Notes: generated by a model from the letters alone, not told the origin. 64,000 nucleotides of DNA from Alviniconcha marisindica (GCA_018857735.1 JABMCL010000850.1:78501-142500); one strand, 5' to 3'. Positions 13,116 through 24,581 are shown, counted from the first letter of the stretch. Numbers and translations are program-made.

Positions 13116-13588
13116 AGACAGAGGATGCGTATCTGCTTTCGGCTGAGCTGTTTTGTTATGTTGTTTTGGTGACACCAAAATGAGATTCTCCCCTATTAAA
13201 ATGTCAGTCACTTTTCCATAGCTTTTGGGAGTAAACCTTAGTCCAGAGTTTGTGAACCTGTATTTCCCTTATGCAGGCTGGGGTCTTTTGTTTTTTCACT
13301 GGTAGCAGCAACATTTTGAATTCCAACCAGCACGTGTGGCAGTTGAAGGAAGAAGCAATGTTGTGCTAAATATGCAAGCACGACTTCAAATCTCACTTCC
13401 AACGAGATTTCTTAGCCTATTGCACTAGGCCAGTCAGTGTGCATTTGGTGATGGCATGTGTTGGCTGCTTGTTTGACAGTTTTTCAATCTTTTTGCTCAG
13501 TTTAAAACCATGACAAAATCTCATCAAAATTTTGTTTTCCTGTATCCATTTTCCAATATGGCCATATCCCCCCAAAATAATGGGGGGT

Positions 13589-13603
13589 GGGGGGGGGGGG
13601 GGG
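13589..13603. repeat. Poly-G tract (15)
   Basis: G run preceded by gggggg and a T. Confidence 0.95.
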
Positions 13604-13694
13604 AAGTATTTTATACTGGTATGGGTTGATAAGTATGCTTTTCCCTAGCAATGACCAAAACAAAGAAATCTGAAACAAGGATGACTGCTAGCTT

Positions 13695-13765
13695 TCTAAA
13701 GCAAGATCCATACACATAAACGGTTAAAATGAAAGCCAATTTAGTATGACAATACAAAACACTTT
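13695..13765 (-). repeat. Family Y fragment
   Basis: The order caagatcca, acacataaa, ggttaaaatgaaagc, tagtatgacaa and acaaaacac matches the copy at 12990-13115. Confidence 0.55.
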
Positions 13766-15755
13766 TTAACTGTTTACATGTTTGGACCTAGCAATGAGTC
13801 ATGCTACACAGCCGACTTATTAAGTCCCAACATTTGTGATTTTTTTTTAGAACATTGTCAGAGCTACTTTACCTTCATAAATCACAGGACCTCAGGTTTT
13901 GGGCCTATTTCACCTGAAAGATCAGTGTGAGGAAATATGGGAGACTTTCAAGGGCTGTACCACACAAAGAGATCATAACACAGATTGTCGACAAGCAAAG
14001 ATAAAAATAAAGCTGCTTCTAACAAGACACACAGACAACTCTCATTCAAAACGGGAAAATACAACGTACCATCTCCCTCAAACACTCCGCAGAAAAGTCT
14101 TGGGCTCCTCCTTTTCACAACACTGATCAAAGACAATGCAAAAATTCACAAATTTGTAAAACACTTTGTTGGATTAGTAAGACCATGCACACAAGAATCA
14201 CCACATTAAAGTGCTTGGGATGCCAGATGACAAGCCTGTCCATCCAAAGACGTTTTTAAGTACCATCATTTAAACCATGTCTCCAACCAAAGCACAGTCT
14301 TAATTTTGTTTTCCAGCCCACTGGATCTACCCTCTCAGGCTAGCTCAGTAGCTGGAAGGAGCCTGCTACACTGAAGCTAGGAAGAAACACAATTCAAAGT
14401 GTGTAAAATAGTTTGTTGGCTTTAGTCTGTGTGTGTTGTTTTCGTTTTTCAAACTTTCATTTTGACAAGTCACAACAACAGCAACAGTATTTCTAAGCAC
14501 TTTTTCTTTTTAAACAGCAGGAGTATTTTTAACCACTCTTCTTTTTTGAACACTGAAAGGAGGCCAGGGATATTTGTCTTCCCCCTGTCTGGGATCTCAG
14601 GGCCATCATTTGATTCCTCTTTCCTATCTCCTCTCTCATTATTATGCCTAGTCCTCTTACTCTTTCTGTCTTGTCATTAATTTTTATCTGCTAATGGTCC
14701 AGTCTCCTGACTTTTTTTCCAGTCAAAAAGTAATAATACCAACAATTATAATCACTATCATATCTAATGAGGACACATCACAACAGCAATGAGCACACAA
14801 CATGTAATACATTCCCAAGCACTTTGCCTGCTATTAGTATTACACACTGCCAACTGTACAACTTAAAAATTAAAATAAAATAAAGTTCTTTGATTAAAAT
14901 AACATGGTTTCTTGACACCGGCAGCAACATCACACTGAGCAACATCAAAACCTGTATCAAGTGATGTCAACTTAATAATTGTATGATTAATATTAAGTAT
15001 TCAACATGATATGCTTTTAGAATTCATCATCAGACCACTTCATCAATGTAAAAAAGAATAATGAAATATACTTTTTCAAAGCTAGAGTAACACAACAATA
15101 AATACTGAGAAACCATTTTTGTGGGCTTTACAGTTTACCCCACAGAATACATATATATATATCACAAACAACTGTAGTTGACTCCAGTGTATAATAAATA
15201 AGAAGAAAAGACCCGAAAGTGTATATACAACAATTTTGCTCACACCCATGCAAAAAGCTTCTTTAAAAATTCTGCTTCTATTTGAAGTTGTTTTTGTTTT
15301 TATGTAAGAATCTTTTCCACAGCATACACTGTTGTAAAAATTTGTTCCACAAAAACACAAAAGTGAATTACACGTTTGTTTCCCCCCAACATGTTTGTTT
15401 CTGATATGCTGACATACAAACTATTGAACTTGCTTGTTTGACAAATCAGCATACTCCCAGCAAATGTATGGAAAATCATTGCATTCACATTACTATATCA
15501 CGAACCCATGGAGACTGGAAACTGTGTTTTCAGCTTTTGCAAGTTCTGAAAGAAAAAACATGCAGCTCAACTTAGGTCTCTATTGTGAATTTGCTTTCCA
15601 TCAAAAGGGACTTGCAAGCTTTTCTGTGTAATTTCTTATAAATGGAAAGGTTAATGTAACAGCTAACACACCACATTAAAAAGTTACGAAAGTAGAGGAT
15701 GTTTTCATTATGCATACATTCCATGATGCCAGTGACCCTTGTCAGTATACAAATT

Positions 15756-16405
15756 CTACGAATGGTCAGGATGTGATCTTTCCTTTATGAGCGAGGAAGC
15801 CATCTTGTTTTCATAGGCCGGTAGCAAAAAACCATTTGCAGCATCACTGTGACCCTTGTCCATGGCTGTCTTCTCAGACAGAGATGAAAAAGACATCACT
15901 TTGTGAATACTTTTGTGCAACTCTTTGTTGTTTTCCTTGTACTTCACAGCGATGTAACCTGTGCCTCCCACTAGATTTAGAGCAATGCCGAGGTAGGTAG
16001 GGAGATTGTGGCTGACGCCGCCAAACGTCACCAAGCCAAGCATGGTCTGCACCATGGCTTTCAGGCCCCCGACAACACTGGTGGTCAAAGCAGAAGTCAG
16101 GCCCGTGCACAGGAACAGTGAGTAGTTCAGCAGCATTCCCACAGAGATCGTCAGGAAAAACACAATGGGGAAAAACGGATTCTCCACCAGAGGGTACTTC
16201 CACACACTGGCAAACTCTCCGTTGAGAAAAGCAGCCAGGATTAAGATGGGGAGGGAGTTGAAGCAGTTGAGCTGCAAGGTGTCAGTGGTGCTGAGCTTGT
16301 GGTGCTGGGTGAAGCGCTGGACCAACAGCAGGTAAAGGGCCTGCGTGAAGTTGCTGCCAATTCCGCAAGCGTAGGCAGTCAGGTTGAAACTCAGGTCACC
16401 ATACC
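15756..16405 (-). CDS. SLC35D: SLC35D coding exon 2
   Basis: 650 nt. The minus-strand acceptor is cctttcag just above 16405. The exon starts GG/TATGGTGACC (YGDLSFNLTAYACGIG), and the TAG stop is at 15756-15758. Confidence 0.94.
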
Positions 16406-19400
16406 CTGAAAGGAAAGGAAAGGAGTTGTGGCTACACTCTTATGTACGCTGTCACATACACATACAGTACACACACAATCTGAGCCATACACAGTCTGAG
16501 CCATGGAAAGCAACTACCATAATATGAGCCCGACACACTCAGATGAGCCATTCCGTTAAATATATGGATGCATAATCTGTGCCAACAAAATCAACTACCA
16601 TCTGGGCCACCAACAATGCCAGAATTTTGTTTAAGCAGTAGCAGGCGTACTAGCACGCAATAACACACACACACCACACATACACGCACACACAAAACAA
16701 AACGCCAACTGAATTACATGTCACCTTAGAAAAGTCAGTGAATGTTATTAATGTACATAACTAAAAATGCATTGTATAAATAATGGTGCTGACCTAAGAG
16801 TTTGTGATAAAATACATTAAAGCTATATATATCTATGCTTTTGGTCCAGTGTGAATTTACTTTGTAAAGCACTACTAACTACTATGCTCAATATTAGCAC
16901 TGACTCAGTGACTGAGAGAAAGAGTGTTAAATAAGCTACACGGAGACACTGACACCGACTTGCTGGGCTTGCCTACTGAGTGAACACTACAGTTAAAAAT
17001 TAGCACCCCCCAAAAAAATATCACAGAATTGTTAGTAGGAAGTTGCCTTTTCAATCACTATACTATACAATACATATATATATGACTTAGTGCCAAAAGG
17101 TGCGCAAGAAAAGAGGACAGATGTACTAGAAAATGAAGTTGACAGGATGTGAGTGAGTAATGCATTTTTTGAATGAACACATGTGAAGTCATCCACCAAT
17201 GAAGGGAGAAGGCAGTGCTGCTCTTCGTTCTGAGAAATTTGACTTTCAGTGTGATTTGTGACAAGATGTTGAACATTACACATTACAACAAGCCCACATC
17301 ACTGTGCTGCTAATCATGCAGTAAACTGTGAAAACCCAACTGATCTTACAAAATGTGATCCACATGAGTATTACCAAGTAAACTGTTGTTGTTCTGTGTC
17401 ACACAGAACAGCATGCTACGCATAGTTTGTTGCAATACATAACGTTCAACATACAGCCAATCTTGAACATTTTTAAATGAATAAAAAGCAACACATTTTG
17501 AAATATAAACAGTTATTCTTTAATAGAATAATATGTGACAAGGAAGATTTGATGATTTTTTCCCATCAAATTTAAGCTTTCTTGACATAAACAGCAAATG
17601 ATGTAAGAAATATGTTGAACATTACTATTTCAACAAGATGTACAATGGTGTTTGTTTCTTGATGAAAATGATAAATCAGTAACTTTTTATTACTCATAAA
17701 GACACATAACTATTTCCATGTGAACAGTTTTTGCTGCATTAATTTTGTTGTAGTGGATAGCATAATGTTAAATAGACGACATGGTACTTTGTTTTTCATA
17801 ACAAAATAAATAATACTTATTATTTAACAAACAAGTGTTTTGTAAGAGAAAATGGAGCAAGTAAGAGTGAGTGTAACTTTTGCTGCTTTTGGGTGTCACA
17901 GGAAAACACACACGCAGCCTGTCATCCATGCGTTTCTTGGTCATGTTGACTCGGGGGCCTAGGACAAAAATAGTTAAACAGTTAATTTAAAAGTGAAAGA
18001 CTTAATAATAATAAATAGAAAAAATCATAATAAATATTACTAAAAAAAATCACAGCCAAAGAATAATGCTATTAAGATCGACACCTTACATTTTTAGAAC
18101 TCTGGAAGGCAGACAGGCATGGTCACTATAATTATGTCAACCGTTATTATTTCCACAACTCGTGTTGTAATCGTAATGTTCAACATCTAACTTGACGACT
18201 TTAACCTGCGTAAATTCGAATTGTCTACCATATATGATGATTTGTTTGAAGACGTAGTTTGTAAACAAAACGAACTGCGTTAAGCGCAAGCAAAAAATGT
18301 AAAGAGTACGATCAGAATATACTGTTTATAACCAATCTGATGTCGCACATTACGATTTCAACACGCACCCATGTTGTAAGAAACTCGGTGAAAACAAATT
18401 TTCAAAAGCATCTGAACAAACTTTAGATCGACAGCAACAAAAACTCACTCTGTAGCTAACATTCCGATACTTTTAAAAGATTCGGCATATACCAATATAA
18501 ATATCATCGTATAACCGGAAGATTTGACTAAATCTCCGATGAACGTTTAAATAAAGTTGAACGTTACGGTCTTCGAAAATATTACCACACACCTTTCGCA
18601 TATCAGAACGTCTCTTCCATGCGGCCATGTGCTAAAAGCAAATGACCCGGATGTACAACATGGCTGACTGGAAGTAGTGCAAAAGCGCAAAAACTTATTT
18701 TTCTTCCTTTTGCTTGTTTAATTTAATACGTTGTTGAACATTATTTATTGCAACAATTTTATGAAGAATGGCAAAATATATTTTAAAAACTACCCAGACA
18801 TTTGGCAGTAAAATAAAACATTGGCGCCTGATGCAGTGACGTACCACAGTGACTGGAGTAAAGTTTCGACGAAAGAGAAAGTCCGTTCTTCACTAGATTG
18901 TCTGCGGATGCTGGTCATGAAACATTTTAACACACATAACGTTCGACTGAAGGATATTTCGGAGCCTCTAACTCCAAAAACAAAACTTAGTGATAATCGA
19001 TTTTATATGCACTGTGTAAAGCGATATCTCCTCTGTGCAAATCGGTGACTGAGGTAATGTTTTGATTCGTCATGTACGTGAATGAAAGCATCGAAAGCAC
19101 TCACCGTGAGCGTGTCCGTTTTCAGGGGTCGAATTTCGTGGCGCTTTTCACTTTCAAAAAATTATATTTCTCCAGCTGCTGCAGATTTGGAGCTCATATT
19201 GTTTCCACTGTAATACTGACCAATTATGAACGCACACACAAAGCAACAACAAGACAAAGTGTTTGAAACAGATTTTATTGACAGTCAAAAATCGGACCCC
19301 CCATTTGCGCACCTTTTGGCACTAAGTCATATATATATATATATATAAAATAATATAAAGTACCATTAACAAAATCTTCTGCTCACCTGCAACAACACAA

Positions 19401-19876
19401 CCAATACTGAGCATACACACAGTGGCTATGGTCCATCGAGAGGGCCAACCATGCTTCAGTACCAAAGTGGACAGGATCATTGTTGAGATGGGGACGCAGC
19501 GCTTCAACACCCCATACATGGCAATGTTCATGTGAGCCAGAGCGCTCAGTGACAGTACAGCATTAGCCCCATAAAATAGTGCTGGCCATGCAAATGACAG
19601 ACCCCGTTTAAGCGTGTATGCTGGTAATGTGATCACATCAAAGCAGCTCAGCAGTTCCAGGACAAGAATGGTGAAGATCATCTGTGTGACCATGATGATG
19701 ACTGGGAAGTCAAAGTGGAGAGTGTCCATCAATGTTTTCGTCACGAAAGCAGAAGACACTGAGCAAATGCCATAAAAGGCAGCAGCGGTGATGCCCTTGA
19801 CCATCGTTTCCACTCCTCGCACCTCCTGTGATGCCACCTCCAGCTCCACTTTAACCGAGTTATCCTTGGATCCCAT
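15756..19876 (-). CDS. SLC35D: SLC35D-family nucleotide-sugar transporter
   Basis: The product is a drug/metabolite-transporter-superfamily antiporter that moves UDP- or GDP-sugars into Golgi/ER in exchange for the nucleotide monophosphate. CDS is complement(join(15756..16405, 19387..19876)), 379 aa plus TAG, normal for the family, with about ten hydrophobic helices. Characteristic pieces are YGVLKRCVPISTMILSTLVL in the first half and LTSALTTSVVGGLKAMVQTM in the second, both matching SLC35D members. The start is fixed by in-frame TGA TAA codons just upstream and a good context (TCAAAATGG). The junction GCA G/GG gives a continuous VVAGYGDLSF. The C-terminal tail after VKYKENNKE is hydrophilic. 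Which sugar is carried, and whether it is D1, D2 or D3, cannot be settled here. Confidence 0.94.
17267..17290 (+). repeat. Dyad motif copy 1
   Basis: TGTTGAACATTAC, a short spacer, then ACAACA. It is one of a family of 23-24-bp motifs with TGTTG and CAACA at the ends. Confidence 0.85.
17428..17451 (-). repeat. Dyad motif copy 2
   Basis: On the minus strand: TGTTGAACGTTAT, spacer, GCAACA. Same length and order as copy 1. Confidence 0.85.
17613..17635 (+). repeat. Dyad motif copy 3
   Basis: TGTTGAACATTAC, spacer, TTCAACA. Confidence 0.85.
18163..18185 (-). repeat. Dyad motif copy 4
   Basis: On the minus strand: TGTTGAACATTACGATTACA, then ACA. Confidence 0.85.
18341..18363 (+). repeat. Dyad motif copy 5 (three mismatches)
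   Basis: TGTCGCACATTACGATTTCA, then ACA; three changes from the consensus. Confidence 0.7.
18732..18755 (+). repeat. Dyad motif copy 6
   Basis: TGTTGAACATTAT, spacer, GCAACA. A weaker relative (GTTGAACGTTACG only) lies at 18556-18568. Confidence 0.85.
19387..19876 (-). CDS. SLC35D: SLC35D coding exon 1
   Basis: 490 nt, from ATG (19874-19876) to the donor GTGAGC at 19381-19386. It encodes residues 1-163 and the first base of codon 164. Confidence 0.94.
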
Positions 19877-19900
19877 TTTGATGCTTTATCACTCCACTCT
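19877..19900 (-). other. SLC35D 5' UTR segment
   Basis: A minus-strand acceptor (tgttatttctgttttcag) ends at 19901, so 24 nt of 5' UTR precede the ATG and at least one non-coding exon lies further right. I could not place that exon or the promoter. Confidence 0.65.
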
Positions 19901-19999
19901 CTGAAAACAGAAATAACACAAGTCTTAGACATATGTATTATCTAACAGAAGCTTTGTAACTACCTGAGTTTTGCTGGTAATTTTTTGTCTCAGGAGACT

Positions 20000-20574
20000 G
20001 ATTTTTAAAATAAAGGCTGTCAGTGTCAAAGCCTGACAGTGGTACAAGTTAAGATGAAAAACAGGAGGAGGGCAGAGAAGTGAGGGGGTGGGGGGTGGGG
20101 GGGGGCATGGCAAAAAGCAGATCTCTGTAATTGGCAAAAGAAATTGTAAGGCAAAGTTATTGATGTAACAGTACTGCTTGTATGCTTCGCATTCAACGTC
20201 AATTCTTCAAATGTTGCTTTATGTTCACAAAGATCATAAAGACTATTAGGTATGGAAAAAAGTGAGTCAATGTGGCACATTTTAAATTCAGATTTGTACA
20301 ATAACCTGCAATTTATATGGCACTTCCAATCTTTGTCAACATTTTGCTCCTCTGCCAATAGCACAAGAGTAAAGAGGCTTCGCAAAATGTCAACAATCAC
20401 TTTTTATCTTGTCAGGTCAACAAAGGTTTCTGTTTCAGTGTCTGTATCCAAGTAGACAATTATACATAATTTATAGTGTTTGTAAAAAAAGTGGAAGTAC
20501 ACAAGCTGGTGGGTGCACAGTGAAGGTAGGTGTAGCCACCAAAAATACATACAGCCACCTCAGTTTCATATAGA
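20000..20574. other. Upstream flank of SLC35D
   Basis: Non-coding. A G-rich stretch with short spacers lies at about 20080-20105. Nothing else was recognised. Confidence 0.6.
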
Positions 20575-21055
20575 GGGGGGCGGGGATAGCTCAGTGGTTA
20601 GAGCGCCGGACTCATGACTCAAAGGTCACGGGTTCAAATCCCTGCAGGAGCGGCGGGAGAATTTTCTTCTCCAGGGGTGACTTTCTGTTCTGACTCTTAT
20701 TTCGGTATCCGTTCCACCTACATGTTACCGCAGTAGCACGTAAAAGATCCCAGTCATTCTGCCAAAAGTGCAGGTGGCAGGTTACAGCTAAACATGCATA
20801 CATCTTACGTATGTGGCTTTGCATGAAGTGACATGGTGCATGGTTGTATGGTGTACATAAAACTTGCGCGGAGACGGCTGCAGTTTCATGTGGCACCAGC
20901 CATGCCGGCCACCGCTGTATGTACACCACTTCGGTTGATATTCCAAAAACGCGCTACAAAAAGCTAGTCACTCGTAGAACCACATGTGAGCGCAGTGAGT
21001 CTGTTCAAGAGAGCGGAGAATAGTGCTATATATAAGCGATCATCAATCAATCAAT
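20575..21055 (+). mobile_element. tRNA-derived SINE, family A, full length
   Basis: The head is tRNA-like: A box TAGCTCAGTGG at 20587-20597, CAT at the anticodon position (ggactcatgactc), and B box GGTTCAAATCC at 20631-20641. An unrelated body of about 380 bp follows, with the end gcggagaatagtgctatata and an (ATCA)n tail. A second copy in the opposite orientation at 34114-34595 aligns along its whole length, which proves a dispersed family. It is not a functional tRNA. Confidence 0.9.
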
Positions 21056-22090
21056 GTAAACTTACAAACTTGTTCCTTTTCAATTGCATTTTTTCCTTCA
21101 GCTTCTTTTTTTTTTTTTCCTTCTTCTTTTGGCCTTTGCTTTTTTTCTTGATGATGATGTAGATCGTACCCCATTCTCCAGAACTTGACTTTATAGAGAG
21201 GTTGCATGCTTCTACCTCTGTAGGCAACCAACTTTATATGATAATGATACAGAACCTTAGATAAGTTCACACTGTGGACATAAGGGGATGTAATGGGAAA
21301 ATAAAGAAAGATGAAATAAAGTCAAGCGAAGAAACTGATAAATAATTAACTAGTTTGAAATAAGAGCTGGTCAGGTTTACATTAAAAACTGTTCAGTTGG
21401 TGGTAGAGTTTAAAAAATAAACTAAAACTCAAAAGCGTTAAAAAGATTACTGATCCTGATCATCCTTCCATCCATCCCTTCTGGCTCAGCGATGATCTGA
21501 AAGCAGGTACTTGTGGGGACAGAGTGAAGAACTTGTGCGCAAGAATGAATGCTGGCTTCACGTGCAGATCAGCCAACAACAACAAAAGTTATACAGGTTT
21601 GCCCGACCAGTAACAAGAACAATGTTGATAAAAATTGATATTAAAAGAAATAAACTGACCGTTCAAATGTCGTGTCTTCCCATTACCCTTACACCAGCGG
21701 CAAAGGAGTAAAACACTGACGCAAAGTCCAGATTCCACCCCTAGACCTTAAACTGCAGGTTTATTTCTGCAACTCGGACAACTGTCATTGAACATATGAA
21801 GTTGCTTTTTTCCCTCATGTGCGACAATGTATTCGCGCTGTGGTCGTGCGATTGTTTACCTTCTCTTCACTACTCACAGTAGACAGTTTCCCGTGGTCGA
21901 GAGTCCACTCGCATATTTCCACATGTTATTATGTTAACCCTGTATATAGTAAAATTGCTAAAATGTTTTACAGTTCGTTTTCGTGGCGTGGTTTTCACTG
22001 AGGCAGTCATGCGTACGACAAAAACGTGGCAGACGAAACTATGGACGAAATACCGGGTTGTCCACCAGTCGGGTCACGACCCTGAAATAC
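21056..22090. other. Non-coding flank
   Basis: AT-rich with a poly-T tract near 21107-21118. No gene was recognised. Confidence 0.5.
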
Positions 22091-22093
22091 GCA

Positions 22094-22125
22094 TCACGTG
22101 ATACACAATACTGTGTATCACGTGA
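22094..22125. promoter_or_regulatory. 32-bp palindrome with two TCACGTGA sites
   Basis: Perfect 14-bp arms (TCACGTGATACACA and its complement) flank the 4-base loop ATAC. Each arm contains the palindromic E-box core CACGTG in the extended TCACGTGA form bound by MiT/TFE and USF-type bHLH-Zip factors. It lies 2.2 kb upstream of the SLC35D start codon. A regulatory role is inference. Confidence 0.5.
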
Positions 22126-22499
22126 GTGCATCGGTGTCAGACCCCGAAGAAACTACGTTGCTGGGATTGAGAAGGGGAAAAAAAGCGTGTTTTTGTTGTT
22201 GTTTTAAGCTGCATTTAAGCGCTAAGTTGACTAATAGGTTATAAAGAACGCTTTTAACAAAATTATTAGACAATAGAAAACATTCGCATGAAAACGCCAT
22301 TCCTCACGCAATAACTACGACCACTGAGACTGATCAGTCAGTCACGACGGTCTTCCCGCGGCCAAAGCCGGTCCCTCCGACTCAGTTGTGGAACCAACCC
22401 GGCCAAAGACGGCCTCAGTGTCAGCCAGTGTCACCTGTCGTTTGCTGTGTAGACTAGCCACTTGTTTGTTGGGGTGTGTGTAACACTGACTGATGAACT

Positions 22500-22640
22500 A
22501 ATAATAAGCGGTTCGAGTCAGTCCGACACGGCAATCCGGGCCGCCGCCCGGGTCACTGAGGAGCTGTGAAAGTCGACGCCGGGTGGACTGACGTCCTGGG
22601 CTCCCGTCCCTAATAAACGGTTTCTGTGGACGTAACTGCG
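22500..22640 (+). mobile_element. SINE-like copy, family B
   Basis: It shares gagctgtga, gtcctgggct, cgtcc(c)taat and the end ggtttctgtggacgtaa with the better copy at 23905-24085. Confidence 0.55.
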
Positions 22641-23004
22641 GCAACACTTCAATCAATCTTCAACAAGCCGGCGCGGCTCCGACTGACCGAGTTTTTAAAC
22701 GCCATTTTGGGCCACCATCAGAATCACTCACTAAAACCGGGTCATATCCGCAGCACTTAGGAAGCGTGCACGGTTACTCAAAAACTCGATCTAGATCAAA
22801 TTAATGTCTGAAAGGAATATACGCACTCTCACTGAAGGACACGAACACGAAGCGAGTAAGTTCAGTACCCAAAATTATGATTTGCAACAGAAAGTGAGTG
22901 TTATCATATAAATGACTCAGTTTGGATGATTCTGATGATATTGTAACCTAAAATGGTGTATCATGTAAAATGTCCCAGTCAGTGAAGACCCCCTGTGACA
23001 ATGA

Positions 23005-23160
23005 CACTTCGGTGGATATTCACGGCAAAACGCGCTATACCGTACAGCGGTCACTCCTATTTTAGAATCAATGTACACGCCGAGAAGAGCGCGGCAGTGG
23101 CCGCTGGATAGCGGAGAATAGCGCTATGCGTCCTATACTGATAAAAGCGATCAACAACCT
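23005..23160 (+). mobile_element. SINE family A, 3' fragment
   Basis: It matches the 3' part of the copies at 20575 and 34114 (acttcggtggatatt, aaacgcgctata, gcggagaatagcgctat, aagcgatca) but lacks the tRNA-like head. Confidence 0.7.
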
Positions 23161-23189
23161 GACAACGACAGCGGCTGCCGAAGAAGGAA

Positions 23190-23640
23190 GAATATACTAT
23201 ACCGCCTATCCCGGCTGTGACATTGTCACCACCAGTCGGAACCGGACTCCTGCATTAAGATGGGCAGTGATGAGAGCCATTTTAATGTCACATGTTTCGT
23301 TAATTGTGAGGGGCAAAGTCACAAGACAGTGTCCACAGACCACAACTTCAGTAGTTTGAAGAGAAAGGAGAGCCAAAGCGCCGGATTCGAACCGAGGTCC
23401 TTCTTCGGCTTACCGGAGAATATACTATACCGCCTATCCCCGCTGTGACATTGTCACCACCAGTCGGAACGACTCCTGCATTAAGATGGGCAGTGATGAG
23501 AGCCATTTTAATGTTTCGTTAATTGTGAGGGGCAAAGTCAGTCACAAGACAGTGTCCACAGACCACAACTTTTGAAGAGAAAGGAGAGCCAAAGCGCCGG
23601 ATTCGAACCGAGGTCCTTCTTCGGCTTACCAGCCGCAAAC
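23190..23640. repeat. Tandem duplication, period 228 bp, of a SINE-like unit
   Basis: Two near-identical units begin with gaatatactataccgcctat at 23190 and 23418. Each ends in a minus-strand B-box-like ggttcgaatccggcgctttg followed by cttcggcttacc. A third copy in inverted orientation lies at about 27165-27345. Read on the minus strand the unit looks like a tRNA-derived SINE with a B box. Confidence 0.8.
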
Positions 23641-23669
23641 CAGCCCGTACCTCTTCCAAAACATCCATA

Positions 23670-23690
23670 CCCCCCCCCCCCCCCCCCCCC
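23670..23690. repeat. Poly-C tract (21)
   Basis: Uninterrupted C run following catccatac. It is followed by a family-B-like end (tttttgtggacgttaagcac). Confidence 0.95.
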
Positions 23691-23904
23691 TTCTCCCCGT
23701 CCCTAATAAGCCTTGTGTTTTTTGTGGACGTTAAGCACCATGTCACGTTTACTTAGGCCCTACAATAACGGCAACAGCTGGTACCGATCGCTGATAATCA
23801 TACTCGGCAGTTCTCCGCGGCCGCACCGGGCGGGCACGACTGACTGATCCAACGCCCACATGCCACTTGTGATATTACTTTATAGCAAAGGATTATAAAT
23901 TTTG

Positions 23905-24085
23905 TCCGCGGCGGCGGGTCGCCAAGCGGTTAAGACTGAGCGGCAGCGGAGTACCGCCATTCGGCCTAAAGCCCTTCGGTTGCTCAGAGTTCAGGAGCTG
24001 TGTGAAAACCGAGGTGGCAGTCCTGGGCTTTCCGTCCTAATGAGCCTTACGGTTTCTGTGGACGTAAAGCAACATCATTAAACCA
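23905..24085 (+). mobile_element. tRNA-derived SINE, family B
   Basis: The head gtcgccaagcggttaagac resembles the A box of Leu/Ser tRNAs, and gagttcaggagc stands where a B box would be. The end ggtttctgtggacgtaaagc recurs near 22620, 23720, 25430 (reverse) and 27415, so this is a dispersed family whose 3' end is common here. Confidence 0.65.
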
Positions 24086-24169
24086 TACTTAGGCATTGGT
24101 CACAGTTTGTCCCTAACTGATATGTCAACCGACATCGGAGGACATGAAGCTCTACATCATCATCATGAT

Positions 24170-24500
24170 CAAACCCGCTTTGGTTGAAGTATTCGTGTGT
24201 CAGTCCAAGCAACGGTATGACCGCTACCATCGCTTGGGATTCGTGCACCCAGATGTTGATGCATGCGACTGCACTGACACGGGGGCTGCACGGACACCGT
24301 AAAGAGAGTCCGGTGCCACCGGCACTGCCAGGAATTGACTCTGGGAGACTGAAATCCCTCAGCTGCAGCCGCACAGGGCCGGGACTGGCTCGGACCCGCC
24401 GCTGCCGTCAGCACAGTATTGCACCTGGTCGCTCCCAGTCGGACGTGGGCTCTACCCATGGACCTATACAGGTCCATGGCTCTACCTACTGAACTGTCGC
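24170..24500 (-). mobile_element. SINE-like element with tRNA-like start
   Basis: On the minus strand it begins gacagttcagtaggtagagc, which is D-arm-like. A 10-bp hairpin (ccatggacct / aggtccatgg) follows, then a GC-rich body ending in an atgatgatgatg tail. No second copy in the window proves it. Confidence 0.45.
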
Positions 24501-24576
24501 CGCGCGTAATTATGTTTTGAACAATAACTGAAACCATCTCGGCAGTCCTGTTCGGCCTCTCAGTCAACCCTGCGTC

Positions 24577-24581
24577 TCTCT

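Larger units (their letters stand above)
9801..15755. other. Flank downstream of SLC35D (between convergent genes)
   Basis: About 6 kb, probably including the SLC35D 3' UTR at its right end. It holds an inverted repeat at 10264-10471, poly-C at 11876-11899, poly-G at 13589-13603, and two copies of a short repeat (12990-13115 and about 13695-13765) also found near 53.3 kb. No gene was recognised. Confidence 0.6.
17084..19328. mobile_element. TIR element inside the SLC35D intron
   Basis: Both ends carry a 24-bp terminal inverted repeat, identical between copies: it starts GACTTAGTGCCAAAAGG at 17084-17107 and appears reversed at 19305-19328. Both sides are flanked by tatatata, so a TA-type target is possible but the duplication cannot be measured in the microsatellite. 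The element is 2245 bp and makes up three-quarters of the 2981-bp intron. No transposase was recognised, so it is probably non-autonomous. The interior has six or more copies of a dyad motif (separate entries). Confidence 0.85.

Noticed and set aside
15756..16325. Start of the SLC35D product within exon 2 (frame beginning at 16325)
   Set aside because: That codon is TTG; the frame continues upstream to a clear splice acceptor at 16406 and joins exon 1 in phase.
18821..19048. 75-codon plus-strand open frame in the SLC35D intron
   Set aside because: Starts at TTG, shows no recognised motif and lies inside the TIR element; not enough to call a gene.
20581..20650. Possible functional tRNA gene (A and B boxes, CAT at the anticodon position)
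   Set aside because: The acceptor stem does not close, and the same head with a long shared body occurs again at 34114-34595; it is the start of a SINE.
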